A stretch of DNA of 64,000 nucleotides, taken from NCBI GenBank assembly GCA_019055375.1, contig JAHQIW010003685.1, positions 27,501 through 91,500 on the forward strand, read 5' to 3'. The DNA comes from Parelaphostrongylus tenuis. Taxonomy: Eukaryota; Nematoda; Chromadorea; Rhabditida; Metastrongylidae. Within the stretch, counting starts at the first letter, position 1; every line of letters starts with the position of its first letter. The notes beneath the pieces were generated by a model. The model ran no database searches. It was not told where the DNA came from and was given only the letters and a program-made list of their open reading frames with translations. The translations under genes were made by a program, and so were the position numbers. Shown in pieces: positions 23,701-36,700 of the stretch.

Positions 23701-26700
23701 GTATATATACACATATTACGTATGTACATATATACATACACATATGCACATACATATGTACATATATACATGCACATATAAAATTTTATATATAGACAGA
23801 TGTTATAAATTGTACGCTGCTAATTTTTTTGTTGATTATTGTAAATTACTAATCGTGGATGGTGTACGAATAATCAAAAAAGAATAAGAATAATTAAATA
23901 AGTTTATCAGATAAGAACCACATTTGTATCAGGGCGTGCACCCACTACAGTGAGCACCAGCAAGCCAAGACACAGCGCGACAATATAGTAAATGAAATTG
24001 TACAAACGGGACCGAAAGGGTTTAAACTGAGCAAATGGATCGTTTGATTTGAATCAGTGAGCATTGGGTGGCATTAAAATTCAGGCTCAACCACGTGTAA
24101 GTGCTAACGAAAAGTAGGAACTGAATTTTCTGAAATGAATGAGTCACAATTATTTGCTTCACACTTTGATAAATATATAGCTTAAAGTCTAAGAAAATCG
24201 ATACGAGTTGAATAATCATTTTGACGAGCACAGAAAAACCCAAGTGTCAATGCAATCAGTTCCAAAAGTCGAAAACCTGAAGTAAAGGCACTCACTTTCC
24301 GCCACATCGAAACCGCTGAATTTCACTGGATGAGTGTAATTAATCAACGAGGATAACAAAGGATGGATGTTTGTTGTTGCACCGGTGTAGTGATATTCAG
24401 CAAAAATACGCTCCTCCTCTTCTTTTGTCAGGATAGGCTGGAAGAAAAGATGAACTATTCATAAACAACTCGCAAATTCTAAGAGGGGGAAGGCTCTACA
24501 TGATAAAAACAAAAGCAAGACACAACAAGAAGCATATATGAATTATGTCGATATGTTTGAAGCAAATCTTGAGACATTCTCTCAAGCACGAAACATTCCC
24601 AAAAGATAAGAAACCACATCGATTGTTTTGGTACGCTAAAGCATGCACAATGTAGCCATAACAGAAAAAAAAACGTCTGAGGAATTGATTTAGGCTGTTT
24701 GTCTCAAAAATCTGTGGAGCTCATGCAGCGGTGTCACTACTCGACGATAATGTCGTATGTGTGCAGATCGAGACGTTGCCCTCTTGCCGTGTATACGAGC
24801 TTCATTATCATGAAAAATGAGCCGCATAAATTTATTTCTTGCAGAAAATTTCGATCAAAGCCTACTAAATGCATAAACAATTGATACCAGCTTGCATACC
24901 GGCTTTGGGAATTCCTGAAAAGTATTTCTACAGACAAAAGCAAACTCATGCCTGTAGCTGCGCCTTCGTAATACACATATTATGACGCCAAATGATGGAG
25001 AGCGTTTAAACCAAAGAGGTGTCTTGCGACACACGTGGGCACTGGTTCTACCTCGCGTTCCAAGGCTCACCAAGCCTTCCATCCTTCCGCGACGGCGAAT
25101 AGGTGCTATACTTGTCTAGAAGGATAGCAGCACTAGCTTGACACATCGTTAGGCTATCTCAAGTCATTGTAGTGGCCAACTATTCATTCAGTCACCTCAA
25201 ACGATGATAGATAAAGGCGAATCCATAGTGCACCCATTACGCATTGATAAGCCAAAAGCTATAGATTGCTTTTTTGTCAAATATATGAACCTCAGCAATT
25301 TGTGGCCCAAATTTGTCAATAGTGAAGCATCGTGTATACATACGGCTAGTGACATGATGACTTAACTTCTTATTTTCTTTTCACTAGGCAATGTCTCGTA
25401 AACCTCTAACCCTGTGATGAATGAAAGTAGAATTCGCTATATGGGCCAATTCTTAATCATTCGAAAATAGATGAGTGGAAAATATGAACAAGGTAGTGGT
25501 GACGACTATTGAAGTGTGAGGATCAAAACCAAAACTAGACAACAACAAGGAAAGATTATTGTTGCCAAAAAAGACGTCACCACCACATTTGTCAATGTTC
25601 CACCGATTGGATGCACTTGTAACGCGCCTTCTTTTTTCCACGGGAGGACGACTTTCTTGGAAGATCGAGCAGAGCAGCAGAGTCCGAGTGATCTTGGCGC
25701 TGAGTTCGACGAAAAGACCTCTTAAGACACGAGCCGCTCCCGTGACGCTCCAGAACATCCAGTTCCTGTGAGCGCTACGAGATCGACGACAAGAATACGA
25801 AAAGTTGAGTGGTTATGTAAACTAGTATTTGCTCCAGATCAGTAGCATGTACTATTGCTACTGAAAATTATTAAGAGTGATTCGCTGCCTGTTTTCAAAA
25901 CACAAATAATTTCTTAAGGTAGTGCCCTGATAAATGTTAACTACAACAAATATATAGAGTAGTCCTATAGCTTTAGTGATATAGAAAGAACATTTTTATA
26001 CGTGAATTGACAAAATTTGGAAAATTTCCGGAAAGCTACTAATTAAGTAAAATTTGATTTTGCAAATGCTGTAAAACTAAGATATTCTCATAGTTATATG
26101 AAAAATTAGAGTAACTCATTTGTTTAACCAATATCAGGATGGTAATATTAGTAGTTGACCGATGGCCGACGTTACAGCGACTCGTCTCACTTAAAACCTC
26201 AAACTTGGGTAATTGAGTCTTTACAATCTACGCTTGCTGCCCTGAGGGATGCAAAGTTGCTGAAACGTCGGTCATAGATCACCCACAGTAACATCAGCAA
26301 CTACTATTATTAACCATGCGCCGGCTATACGAGAGGTCTTCTGAATTTATGTATATTACGCATTGATTCCGAGCTTTATGTACATATGAATTTTCGAATT
26401 TCGTGGTTGCTTGGAGATGTGTTTTCAAGCACAAAGACTTTCAACAAAAAAAAAAGGATTGAAAAATTTTCTGTTTGTTTTGTAGACCTCCAATGCTTCA
26501 GTCTCAGCCATAGTGATGAACATAAAGAAATTTCGAAAATAATCTGATAGTCAATTAATCGAAAAACAGGTTGAGTTAAGAAAACAAGAAAAATCTTCAT
26601 CATTTGGTGTATAAATTATTCAAATACAATAAGACAGACTAAATTATCTATTATCAAATCAAATTATGGAAATATGCATTTTGTAGGACATTTGCTGCAC

Positions 26701-29700
26701 TTTAAAAAGTTCTAAATAGTCAGCTTACAATTCGAACTTACCAATTCTTGAAAGAATTGATGACTTTTGGAAAATAGATCAAACACATCCTGGGCTTCTA
26801 GGATCAAAGATGTTTAGATCTACATCGCCTTCATTAGATTTAGCAGATATCAAACAAAATGAATATGATTTCTATGGCATCACATGGCCTTATGTGTTTC
26901 GATCATTCGCCGTTTTCCAAAAAATAATAGCCCTTCGCAAAAATTTTCTTTAAGACTACTTAGAGACATGTTTCTTCTTCCCAACTCGAACGTAGATCCA
27001 TTGCAATCATTTACACAACTATGAACAGAGTCTTTGTAGCCCAGTATGTGTTTGATATTATTGCAACGCAAATAAACAGACTTTTTTGTTGCATTGAGAA
27101 AGAAATACGTAAGCGATGACAACACACTTTCTGACACAACTAGAGCGAACAGGAAATGGAGAGAATACAGTATATAGACAGATTTCTACACGAACAAACG
27201 TGTTTTTTTTAACTTCAAGTATAGTTGAAAAATGGAGAAGACGGCGTTGGAGATAACAACATGAAGGTTGAGAAAGCGAAGAATAGAGTGATTTGAGACA
27301 GAAATAGAGATTGGAAAACCTAAGCAGATCAACTACAAAGGAGACTTCAAGACAAAATTATGTCAACAGTTTTTGACCGGAGGTCAGTTAAGGTAATATA
27401 ATTAAATTAGTACATTGTGACCATATTAGTCTTTAAATTGTGAATAACCAAAAGGTGAGCAAAAGGTACCGGTTGCGCTAAGCAGTGTCAAAGTCCTCCT
27501 TTTTCAGAACTGTAACATATTTTTTACGCTTTCTTCTAAGTGACATAATTACGTGATAAATGGACAATGATCAGCCGAGCGTCTCAACAAAATGAAATTT
27601 TCAGCATTCACTACAAAATGGACTTGGCAAAACCGCTCAAAAAAGCTCGCAACTTTATATACTTTCTTGAAAAGGGAGGTAATACACTCTTTTGTAGAAG
27701 CTTAGTTCGCAACAGGGTGGATTATGACTGCACTGTTCAAAAGTCTTATTCTCCCCCATTCACTGTGAGGAAACACCGCTGGGACCAAATGGCATTTGTA
27801 CCCACACAAGTGTCCATTACAGCAGAACATAAAATGTTTCTCCTCATATCAGAAAGTAATGAAATGAGAAGGGCTCTCATCAATTTGGCCTTATTTCGTA
27901 TAGAAAGAATTATGCACAAATTCTACCAGTTTTTTTCTTCTCGTAACGTCATTATGAGCTCAATACAGTGCATTCGCCAAAGACTACCAACCTTTCAATA
28001 CTTAGAACAAGTCCAAGAAGAAACATAATGTTACTAAGGTAATCGAACGAACTAAAACTAGTGCATAATTGAAATACTCAGATCAAGCAATATTAGCAAC
28101 ACACACTCATCTACGAGAATAGTGAAGGAAAGAAAAAACATACCTGTTTTTTAGTAAAGCCAAGCGATTTCAAATTCTTAGATATGAAATTCTGTTTGAG
28201 CTCAGGATGTGCCTCATCAAGTTCTTTACACTGCACAGGATCACCTAAAACTGTGAATTCAAAAAGACAGGTATTCGATTAGCCAAAAAACCAGCAGTAC
28301 AATCATAAAAAGTAAATTATTGAGCTGGTATAAAAATAGGCAAAAGATTATAGGTCTACAAATTGAACCAACCGTATTTCTTGAAACAACTACTAAATCA
28401 GTAAATTTTTACGAACCAACGAAACAAAAATCCTCCGGCACGGATTTCCAAAGTTCTGGAAGCCTATGATGCTATATGGAATTTCAAGAAGCAGCTTGAT
28501 TGTTGAACATTTTCTTAGCTATTGGTTCTTCCTGACTTTTTAGCCCGAAAGTTCAGTTTATGCATATAACCTTCTTTAGCGTTTAGCTTTGGAAAGTGCT
28601 TAGGGGCTTCACCTCGAATTTACTATTCCGTAACACGTTTATTTCGCCTTGCACACGGCGACGTCAAATAGCTGTCGGGGAGCGCTCAGATGACAAAGTT
28701 GTAGTTGCCTGATGAAATTCAGATTTTATCGTTACAGAGGGAGAATTGATCATCAGTATACGGTAGAATATGTCTGAAGAGACGTGTACTGCTAATAAAT
28801 ATAAATTCGTTGAAGTAGTGTACAGCTGTTAATCGCAGATGCTGCAGACTAATCAAATATGTCCAGAAAGAAAAGCAATATTCAATAAGTTTTGAAAATA
28901 GCCTTCACATTTGCGTCGGGGGCGCACCCACTACAGTAAGCCATTGTGAACCGAAATGTGCGCGGCGATCGGTATATCCAAGATGGTACACACGGTACTC
29001 ATAAGGTTAATCATTGTTCTGAATGTCGGCGGTTATATCGCTTTCGTCGCGACAAGATGAGCACATTTCGTAACATTTCACAGATGGCGTCGAAATGACG
29101 AATTATTGTATAGCGGTAAGTACAGAGCACAGCCTTCACATGATCTTAGCAATAATCTTGATCTGCTGTTTCATCAAAATCCATATACCTGGTATGAAAA
29201 TTTTCCAGTAACCTAAACTGTGCGCAAAGGAAAGCGGATGTCAAAGGAAAATTCATAGGAAAACCAACATCCATACAATGAATTCTGATATGCACCGGTA
29301 TATTAATGCAAATTAGCATAGTTAATCTGATAAGATTAGAATTGGATGAAAACTGTCAAAGCAGTCTGTCTGAGTGAAGGCCTATTTCAATCCCCTCCTT
29401 GTCTCGACCAGTATTTTACGATATTTATTCAAAAGATGTGATTTTCAACCAGCACCCGAAGAAACACGTCAAATGTTCAGAGATCTTTGTGAAGGATGAA
29501 TAGGAAGAAACGAATTGCATGGAAGAAGATTAAGATCCGCATCGAAAATAGTGATGAAGGGGCGCACGTAGAGAATAAAATGTCTTCACAGCAATGCTGA
29601 TAAGCACAAATAAAAGCAATTTTGAACGAGGGGAGAAAAGAAGAGCAATAGATCGAATCTGAAAAAGTATAGAATGCTATCCTTTCACGGCAGCTACTTT

Positions 29701-30673
29701 TCAACCTTTCGATATGGAAAACATTTGAGATTATGAGTACCATAGTTGATATCAAAAAGAGTATCACTAAACCTCAAAAAAAAGTTTTCAAGAGGCAAAA
29801 ACGACCTACCAGGCAAGGGAGGTTTTATAATCGCACAAGGAGGAGTGGCAGATGATTGCTCCACTTCCGGATGTGCTCGCTGATCGCCGACTGAAATCAT
29901 GCGTGAAAATAATCATACGCCACTGACAAGTACAAGTGACTTATTACTCTTCGACATTACCATCCGAATAGCCACATTACAACACAACTTGAAATCCTAG
30001 CATTCCTCACTCTATCCAAAACAATTCAATAAAGCTTTGTGCAAACGATATATAGTCAGACATGCATTAGGGTCATTGTGTAATATCATGCCAGAACAAA
30101 GTATACTATAAGTGCAGGCAAGAGTAGCATATGGATTTATATCGGCGATTCATTCTGGTGACTAATGATGCAGTCTATCAGAAAGCGATTTGATAGGCAA
30201 AGCACTGAGTCGATTCGCTCTTCGAATACTCTTTCGCAGCTATAAGCTGATCGCCTAGGTACGTCCTTAGCTCGGCACCTTCAAGATGCGGGGAGAATCA
30301 TCTCAACCAGCAGTCTACAAAATCCAAGAAAAAGACAGAATCCTCAGGAAGCAGACGAAGTAACACGCGAAATGTTCGAAGACCTTCGTGGAGTATGAAT
30401 GCGAGGAAACGGACTGAATGCAAGATGCGTTGAAATTTGCACATTTGATGGTCATAGCGCATCAACAGGATTATTTGTAATGCATATATATATATATATA
30501 TATTATATATGTATATACGTATATACATATATGTACGTATACATCCGTATATATTTGCCTATATACATGAATACATATATATGTGCATAAATACATATAC
30601 AATATATACAACATGTATATAACATATATATATATCATCGAATGCACGCATATAATATTTATCTACATATAAC

Positions 30674-30724
<51 letters not shown>

Positions 30725-33700
30725 TGTATGTATCTATGTATCTATGTATGCATACCTCAGAGATTGCTCAACGCCGAGAGCTTTATCCTCAATAAATATG
30801 TATATATATACATATACATATATAAATGTATTTATATATAAAGGATGAAGCTCTCGGCGTTGAGGGATGCGCCATGCATTTGACTTCAATTTTTTAGCTT
30901 CGTTTGAGGCTTCACCGACCCCGGAGAGATGAAAGAATTGATGTGCGCGATCGCAGCATCGAGTAAATCGATCATGCTGATCTCTAACCACTGAGCCACA
31001 TGCGTTCCCAAATAAATCGTATATATATATATATATATATATACATATATATACATATATATATTATACATATTGTACATATATATAAACGCATATACGT
31101 ATGATATATATATATATATATATATATATTTACATGTGTATATTTGCATACATATATGTGCACACATGCATATATATGTATATATATGTATACATATACA
31201 TATATGTATACGCATATAAGTAAACATAAAGTGCCTTTTTACGGTTTTCTTGAACAATACTAGTGAAGCAGAGACGACGCTCAAGGAACTCGAAGAAGCG
31301 AGAAAAATGATCGGACTACGCACAAGTCACATGAAGACCTAGTTCATAGAAAACCAATGGTGTATTCGTGAACTTTGGATGAATGGTTCTCCACTTATGG
31401 AGACAAAATCGCATGTGTATCTTGGTCCAAGCATCAAGTGCATCGATAATCAAACAAGGGTGCATAATTTTTACCTAAGAATCATCCCATTATCTGAATA
31501 TCACCTAGTTCATTGGAACACATGCGACCAAGCCTACTTTTTCCACGTACGCGGTATGCGTAGAACTTAATGTCTCTTCAAAAAATGGCCTCTTTCTGTA
31601 TTTCTCGCTCGATGACTCGCATTCTCCACATTTATTTTTGCCTTTTTGCGTGACTGCCTTTTACAACGTCCTATGTAAGTGTCCGTATTTGTAATATCAA
31701 TCTCTTGCGCTCGATAAGAAAGACCCATTGCAAGTCCAACCACGTGCTATCGGCTTCTAGTTGTCTCTTTCACAGCGTATACAGTGATGTTCAAACCTCT
31801 AATGATCTCAAAGGTGCACTGCAGAAACTCAGTGATAAGCGATTTTTGCCTCCATCATAATAGTTTAGTACTTTAATCAGTCGTAGTAGGAAATATATTG
31901 GTACTCTCCTTACAGTTTCCATGTCAAAAGAACAAAACCCTTTCGCTGCACTACTAAATTTGGAAAATTGTTTTTAATACGCTTGACACAATGTTATATG
32001 CCGTCAATCAAATAAAAAGAGTATGGCAAAAGCGTGTGACGCAATAAATTTAAATAAGTGGCATGAAAAAAATGCATTGAAATGGATGCATACAGTATAT
32101 TCTGACTCCGATTATATGGTGCCTAGGTACCAATACTTTGTTTCCATTATTTTAAACATCAACCGAAGTATTCTTAGTCAGTTATGAAACTTACTTCTAA
32201 ATCATTCCCGAACGCAAAAAGATTAACACAATCAAAACAGAAGATCAAATCTACAAATATTTTGCTCGCTCTCAACAGAATATGAACTCTTCGCCGTGCA
32301 AAAAGTTGACCATTTCTTCATGATTTCCAAGAAGCATCAGACTTTTTTATTTTCAATACACAGATAAATCATCTCCCAAATTCAAACCAAAAACCTCGCT
32401 TGAAGTGCAGAACTGAGTATACTTTTTACGGAGAGACTGTACGCCGTGATGCATGCGCAGAGACTCATGTGAGACATATAGAACTTATTCTGCATGCTGC
32501 CACAGAACGTGGAATCGTCTCAACAAAGACGGAAAACAAAATAAAACACAACAGAGTCTGTAAAAAAGGCAGACGTCGTTACGACGAAATACAGCACTAG
32601 GAGCTCATTTTCCCACGTTTAGGGGTAAGAAGTGCATAGCTCTTTTCCGAAATAACAGTTAGAGCCAAGAAAATGTCTCACATAACATCACTGTTATGAA
32701 GTAACATTCATTAGCATCTCATTGAATGTTAGACTCAAAAACTAATGCTAGCCTCCAAACGCGCGCCAACCAAGCTGCAGCGCAACTGAAAAAAACAAGC
32801 TCTAGTATTTGAAAGGCATTTTAGCTGGACAGGGCTTGAGACCTTAAACCTTTGGTAATCATTCGATAACTTGCAAAAAGTCAGTTCTATCGCTGAACCT
32901 GGTTTCTAGAAAGGCCTTCGTAGAGCGCTGTAGCAGCAAAAATAGAATTACTGTTTTGTTAGCTCGACTGGCATCTGTGTATGGCTTTTCATCAAATATT
33001 TAGTAGTCATACGATAGCTTAAATATAGTTGATTCTGGAACTAAGTTTGACCTTTGTAAAAAAACTTTATGGAGAACTAATAGCGAAAAAAATAATGGTA
33101 CTTTCTTATTATAAGAGGATAAATGAAAAATCGTCTTCATTTGCAAGGAACCGCCATAGGAGTCTTAGTAATCGAAAGCTTAGTTTTCTCGCTATAGACC
33201 CCATGGCCGGATACCGAAAAAGCCTTTTTGACTTTGTCAAAGAAGGAAGCTCCATGCGTGACAAATGCGCATATTTCTCTCCAGACAGGGCTCTTTTTTT
33301 AGACTGTTGGTACCCAGCGATACGTGCACATGCGAATTCAACCTATTTACCTGCTGCCTTAAAGAAACTGTCTTTTCAGGACATAAGTACAGCGTTGGAA
33401 TCAGCAAACATTACGCTATCAAATGATTACTGATACTTCAAAGAAAGAGCTCTGTCCGGCGAGAAAAATGCGCGTCTGAGGCTAACTTCATTTGGATTTT
33501 GGAGTGTTATGAAAGGGTGTTTTGAAAACCGCGCACGTGGAGCGGTAGCCGGAAATCTAAGCTTTCGAAATGATTACTAACACTCTTATGAAAAGTTCCT
33601 CTCCAGCGAATGAGGTCAGTTTTTCATTTATCCCCTTATAATTGAAAAGTACCAAATTAACATTTTGCTCAGAGATAAACGCATCAAAAACTTATGAGCG

Positions 33701-36700
33701 TGAGCTAAAATCAGAACAAGAAAGATGATATGTTCATGAAACATTTTCCGGCTCTTTTGCTACGATATCTACAATAGAAGAGCACGTCTTTTATCGATAG
33801 TCATATGCGATCCTCTAGAATGTGCACATCCATATACGCACCTAGTGACGGCACTTGCCGACTTTTCATTGAAATCGCTCGTAAAGCGAAACGTGGTGAG
33901 CGAATCACGAGTTTGTAGCTGAAAGCACGATCAAGTGGGGCAAAAAGCTGATGCGCTGCGGATACGGCTTGAGATGACGACTCTAGTGAGAATTGAGATG
34001 ATCTTCCCATTGTCGACGTACTGATATTTGTTGACGATTGCACTGATGGATCGTCTTCATCCGATGTTTCATCGGCGTCTTCTTCTTCACAGCAACCGAC
34101 TAAATCATCATTTCGCTCCTTTTCCCAAATGAGAGGAATAGTTATTGTATTCAACAAGTCAAGTAAATCGAAATCAACGTTTTTATTTTCATCAGTTGTT
34201 GCGTCACACTCCCATGCATAGGTAAATTAAGGTAAAGGGTTTTAGGAATGGAAAATAACTTGGACTGAATTGAACAAAAGGTTTCTTTGTACAACTAGGG
34301 TCAAGCATGCTAATATGGAACAAATATTTACACGCTGTTTTGATTCTAAATGCTCCAGTTAAACCTTCCTAATTACGATCCCGCTCGAGAACTAACGGCG
34401 AAAGCGCAAAGTGATAAACGATAGCACTTTTAACTTGAGTTTTAGAAAATAAAAACAGTATGAGATGCGCTTTTGAGCTTCGGTCGAGCAAGTGAATTGC
34501 GATGCATATTCAATTATGAATCTCCTCAGATTGTAAAACATCTTTCAATGACGGAACTACTCATGAGAGTAGTTTGTAAAAGAACTTTGGGCTTTGAAAA
34601 GGTAATTAAGAAAATCCATTTAAAGACTGAACATTTGCCTATTTGCAGAATTCCTATCACCATATTACTCAGGGTAATGGGACTGTTTTGATTACCGTCT
34701 ATTCTAATTCCTGGCAGGGCGTGACGTGAAACACAAAAATGCTGAGATACAATCAAAACTCGCAGCCCCAACTGCGTTTTACAGCCGTGGTTACTTTTCC
34801 GGAGACTCACGCTAACTCTAATCAGTGCAGATTTGTGCTCCCCAGGTCATCCTCGTTTGTAAAGATTGCTGATTTTGACGATGGGGTTAAAACACGGTTG
34901 ACAAAGAAAGACAGAACAGGGTCTTCCACGGCAAAGTGGCAACAAAACAAATTATTCCCACTGATTGGTCACTGCCGACCGCACCGCTAGGGTTCAAAAA
35001 GGGCCGACAAAAAAAGCAGTGAAGGACTTTGATAGTGTTGTAATTAACACCTAATTTTCCCCAGCTCGGTAATCGTGGGTTCGAAGTCCAACTGATGTTC
35101 AAATTTCCCTAGTGCAGCCGCATTCTAATGGTTGCTTGAGTATTGTTTTCTAGCGAGGGACGATTTGCTATGAAAAGTGATAAGCGGTAGCGCACTCATG
35201 CTGTAAAAGACGGACGGTATTTTCTTATAACGCTTTAGAGAAATTGTGATAATTACATTTGATAAATAATATAGATGGATCTTCGAAAAGAAGCTATGCA
35301 GGAATAGTTTAAAACTTCATATAATAAGCACTCAAAATAAAAGGAAACAATAATTTTCATCAAGTCAATGGAGCCACTATGCTATAAGCAGTTGATGAAA
35401 GCGAATACGAGCTGTTTTCCTGAAAATCGTCCAAAAACTCGAACCTATAGATGGACTTTGCAGCGCAAGCAACTTAAGCCAGAAATAATGGACGTCCTAA
35501 CCAACTGATGAGTGAAAAATGCGAGGCCACAAGATTTCTACAGTCCCTAAAACAACCACACCTACCTATCTACGACCACCTTGCTATTAGACTTAAAACA
35601 GACTGAGAAAAACTCACGAGGGGTCACAACGTCCTCCCCAACCACTTCAGGGGTTTCAACAATCTCATCCTCCTCGTCCAATTTGCCCTCACGGATAAAC
35701 TGATCAAGCTGATGCTTTTCAATTTCTGGTTTCAAACGTTTGTTTTTGATTAGGATCTTCCGACGTAACCGATTTGGAGAAGGCAGTGGTACACCAGCAT
35801 CTAACTAAACATGTAGAGAGATACGTAAACAAAATGGAAAAGCAACAAGTACAGCTCAAAAGTTTAGCGTAGAACTACTAAGTTCGAAACAGAAAAAATT
35901 ACAATCTACACAGTTTACAAACATGGGTAAAAAACATCGTCATTCAAGTTGAATACCAACGAACAGGATAATCGTCCAGAGGTTTCGCTAACAGCATATC
36001 GCCGAAAATATCCATACAGTACTTTGCCATTTTCAGTTGGTTAGACTTTGAGCAATGATTTTCAAATGACAAAATCACTGGGAATTCCGAGCGTTCGAAT
36101 GCCGTATCACGGATCTGGTAGAGAACATCCTGAAAACAATAAACAAAAAAAATGAGCCTTACTAGTAAAAGTATGTTTTCCCACTAATTACAATTTTTGC
36201 AAATCGTCAACTGATGGTTCTACTTCAAAGTAGCGAGACTCCTCTTATACCTTGAAGAAGACGTCAGTGCACATGGCCTTTCCATGAGTGATGATTGGCT
36301 CTCCCTTATTTTCTCCAGTTCCATCCCAACAATCCAGCTCAATACAGCGACAGCCCGAAAGTAAAACCTAAATCATCATTTTCCGATGACTGCATTCTTG
36401 TATGAAAATCCAGAAATCATGACGAGTTGAGACATACTTGACGATATATTTCCGAAGAAGACTTTCCTCCGTACTGTCGACCCGTTAAGTAAGTGTTGTG
36501 CGAGCTAAAATTTAACGAGCACTACAAAAATCTGTCATATTACCCGAACACTCAAGACGAGACAGAGACATAATTACGGATGATAGCTGAGTTGCTTCGA
36601 TAATAGTGAGACTTGGGACCTGTTTATGTAGTAGTGACATAATGGCTGATCCATATCCTGGTACATATCGATCCTATCTAGGAATACGGGAGAATTCTCG

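Larger units (their letters stand above)
20889..28244 (-). other. egl-8: PLC-beta exons 13-17: catalytic Y box
   Basis: Exon 13 ends the linker (LGFTKKQ). Exon 14 has [18 protein letters not shown], the opening of the Y box. Exon 15 has [17 protein letters not shown] and [20 protein letters not shown], exon 16 has [15 protein letters not shown] and [13 protein letters not shown], and exon 17 has [18 protein letters not shown]. The Ser-Arg pair that contacts the PIP2 head group (SFSES… and RIYPKG…R) is present. The introns before exons 13, 14 and 15 are 5.6, 3.7 and 2.8 kb and hold foldbacks and microsatellites. Confidence 0.95.

Noticed and set aside
27567..28028. 153-codon open frame on the plus strand in a PLC intron, the longest in the window
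   Set aside because: With about 6% stop codons per position in this base composition, one such frame in 64 kb on six frames is expected by chance. It has no recognisable domain, no biased codon use and no splice or promoter context.
33029..33433. 134-codon plus-strand frame
   Set aside because: Runs through a copy of the ATTCGAAAGCT repeat. Its sequence follows the repeat, and other copies carry stops in the corresponding frame.
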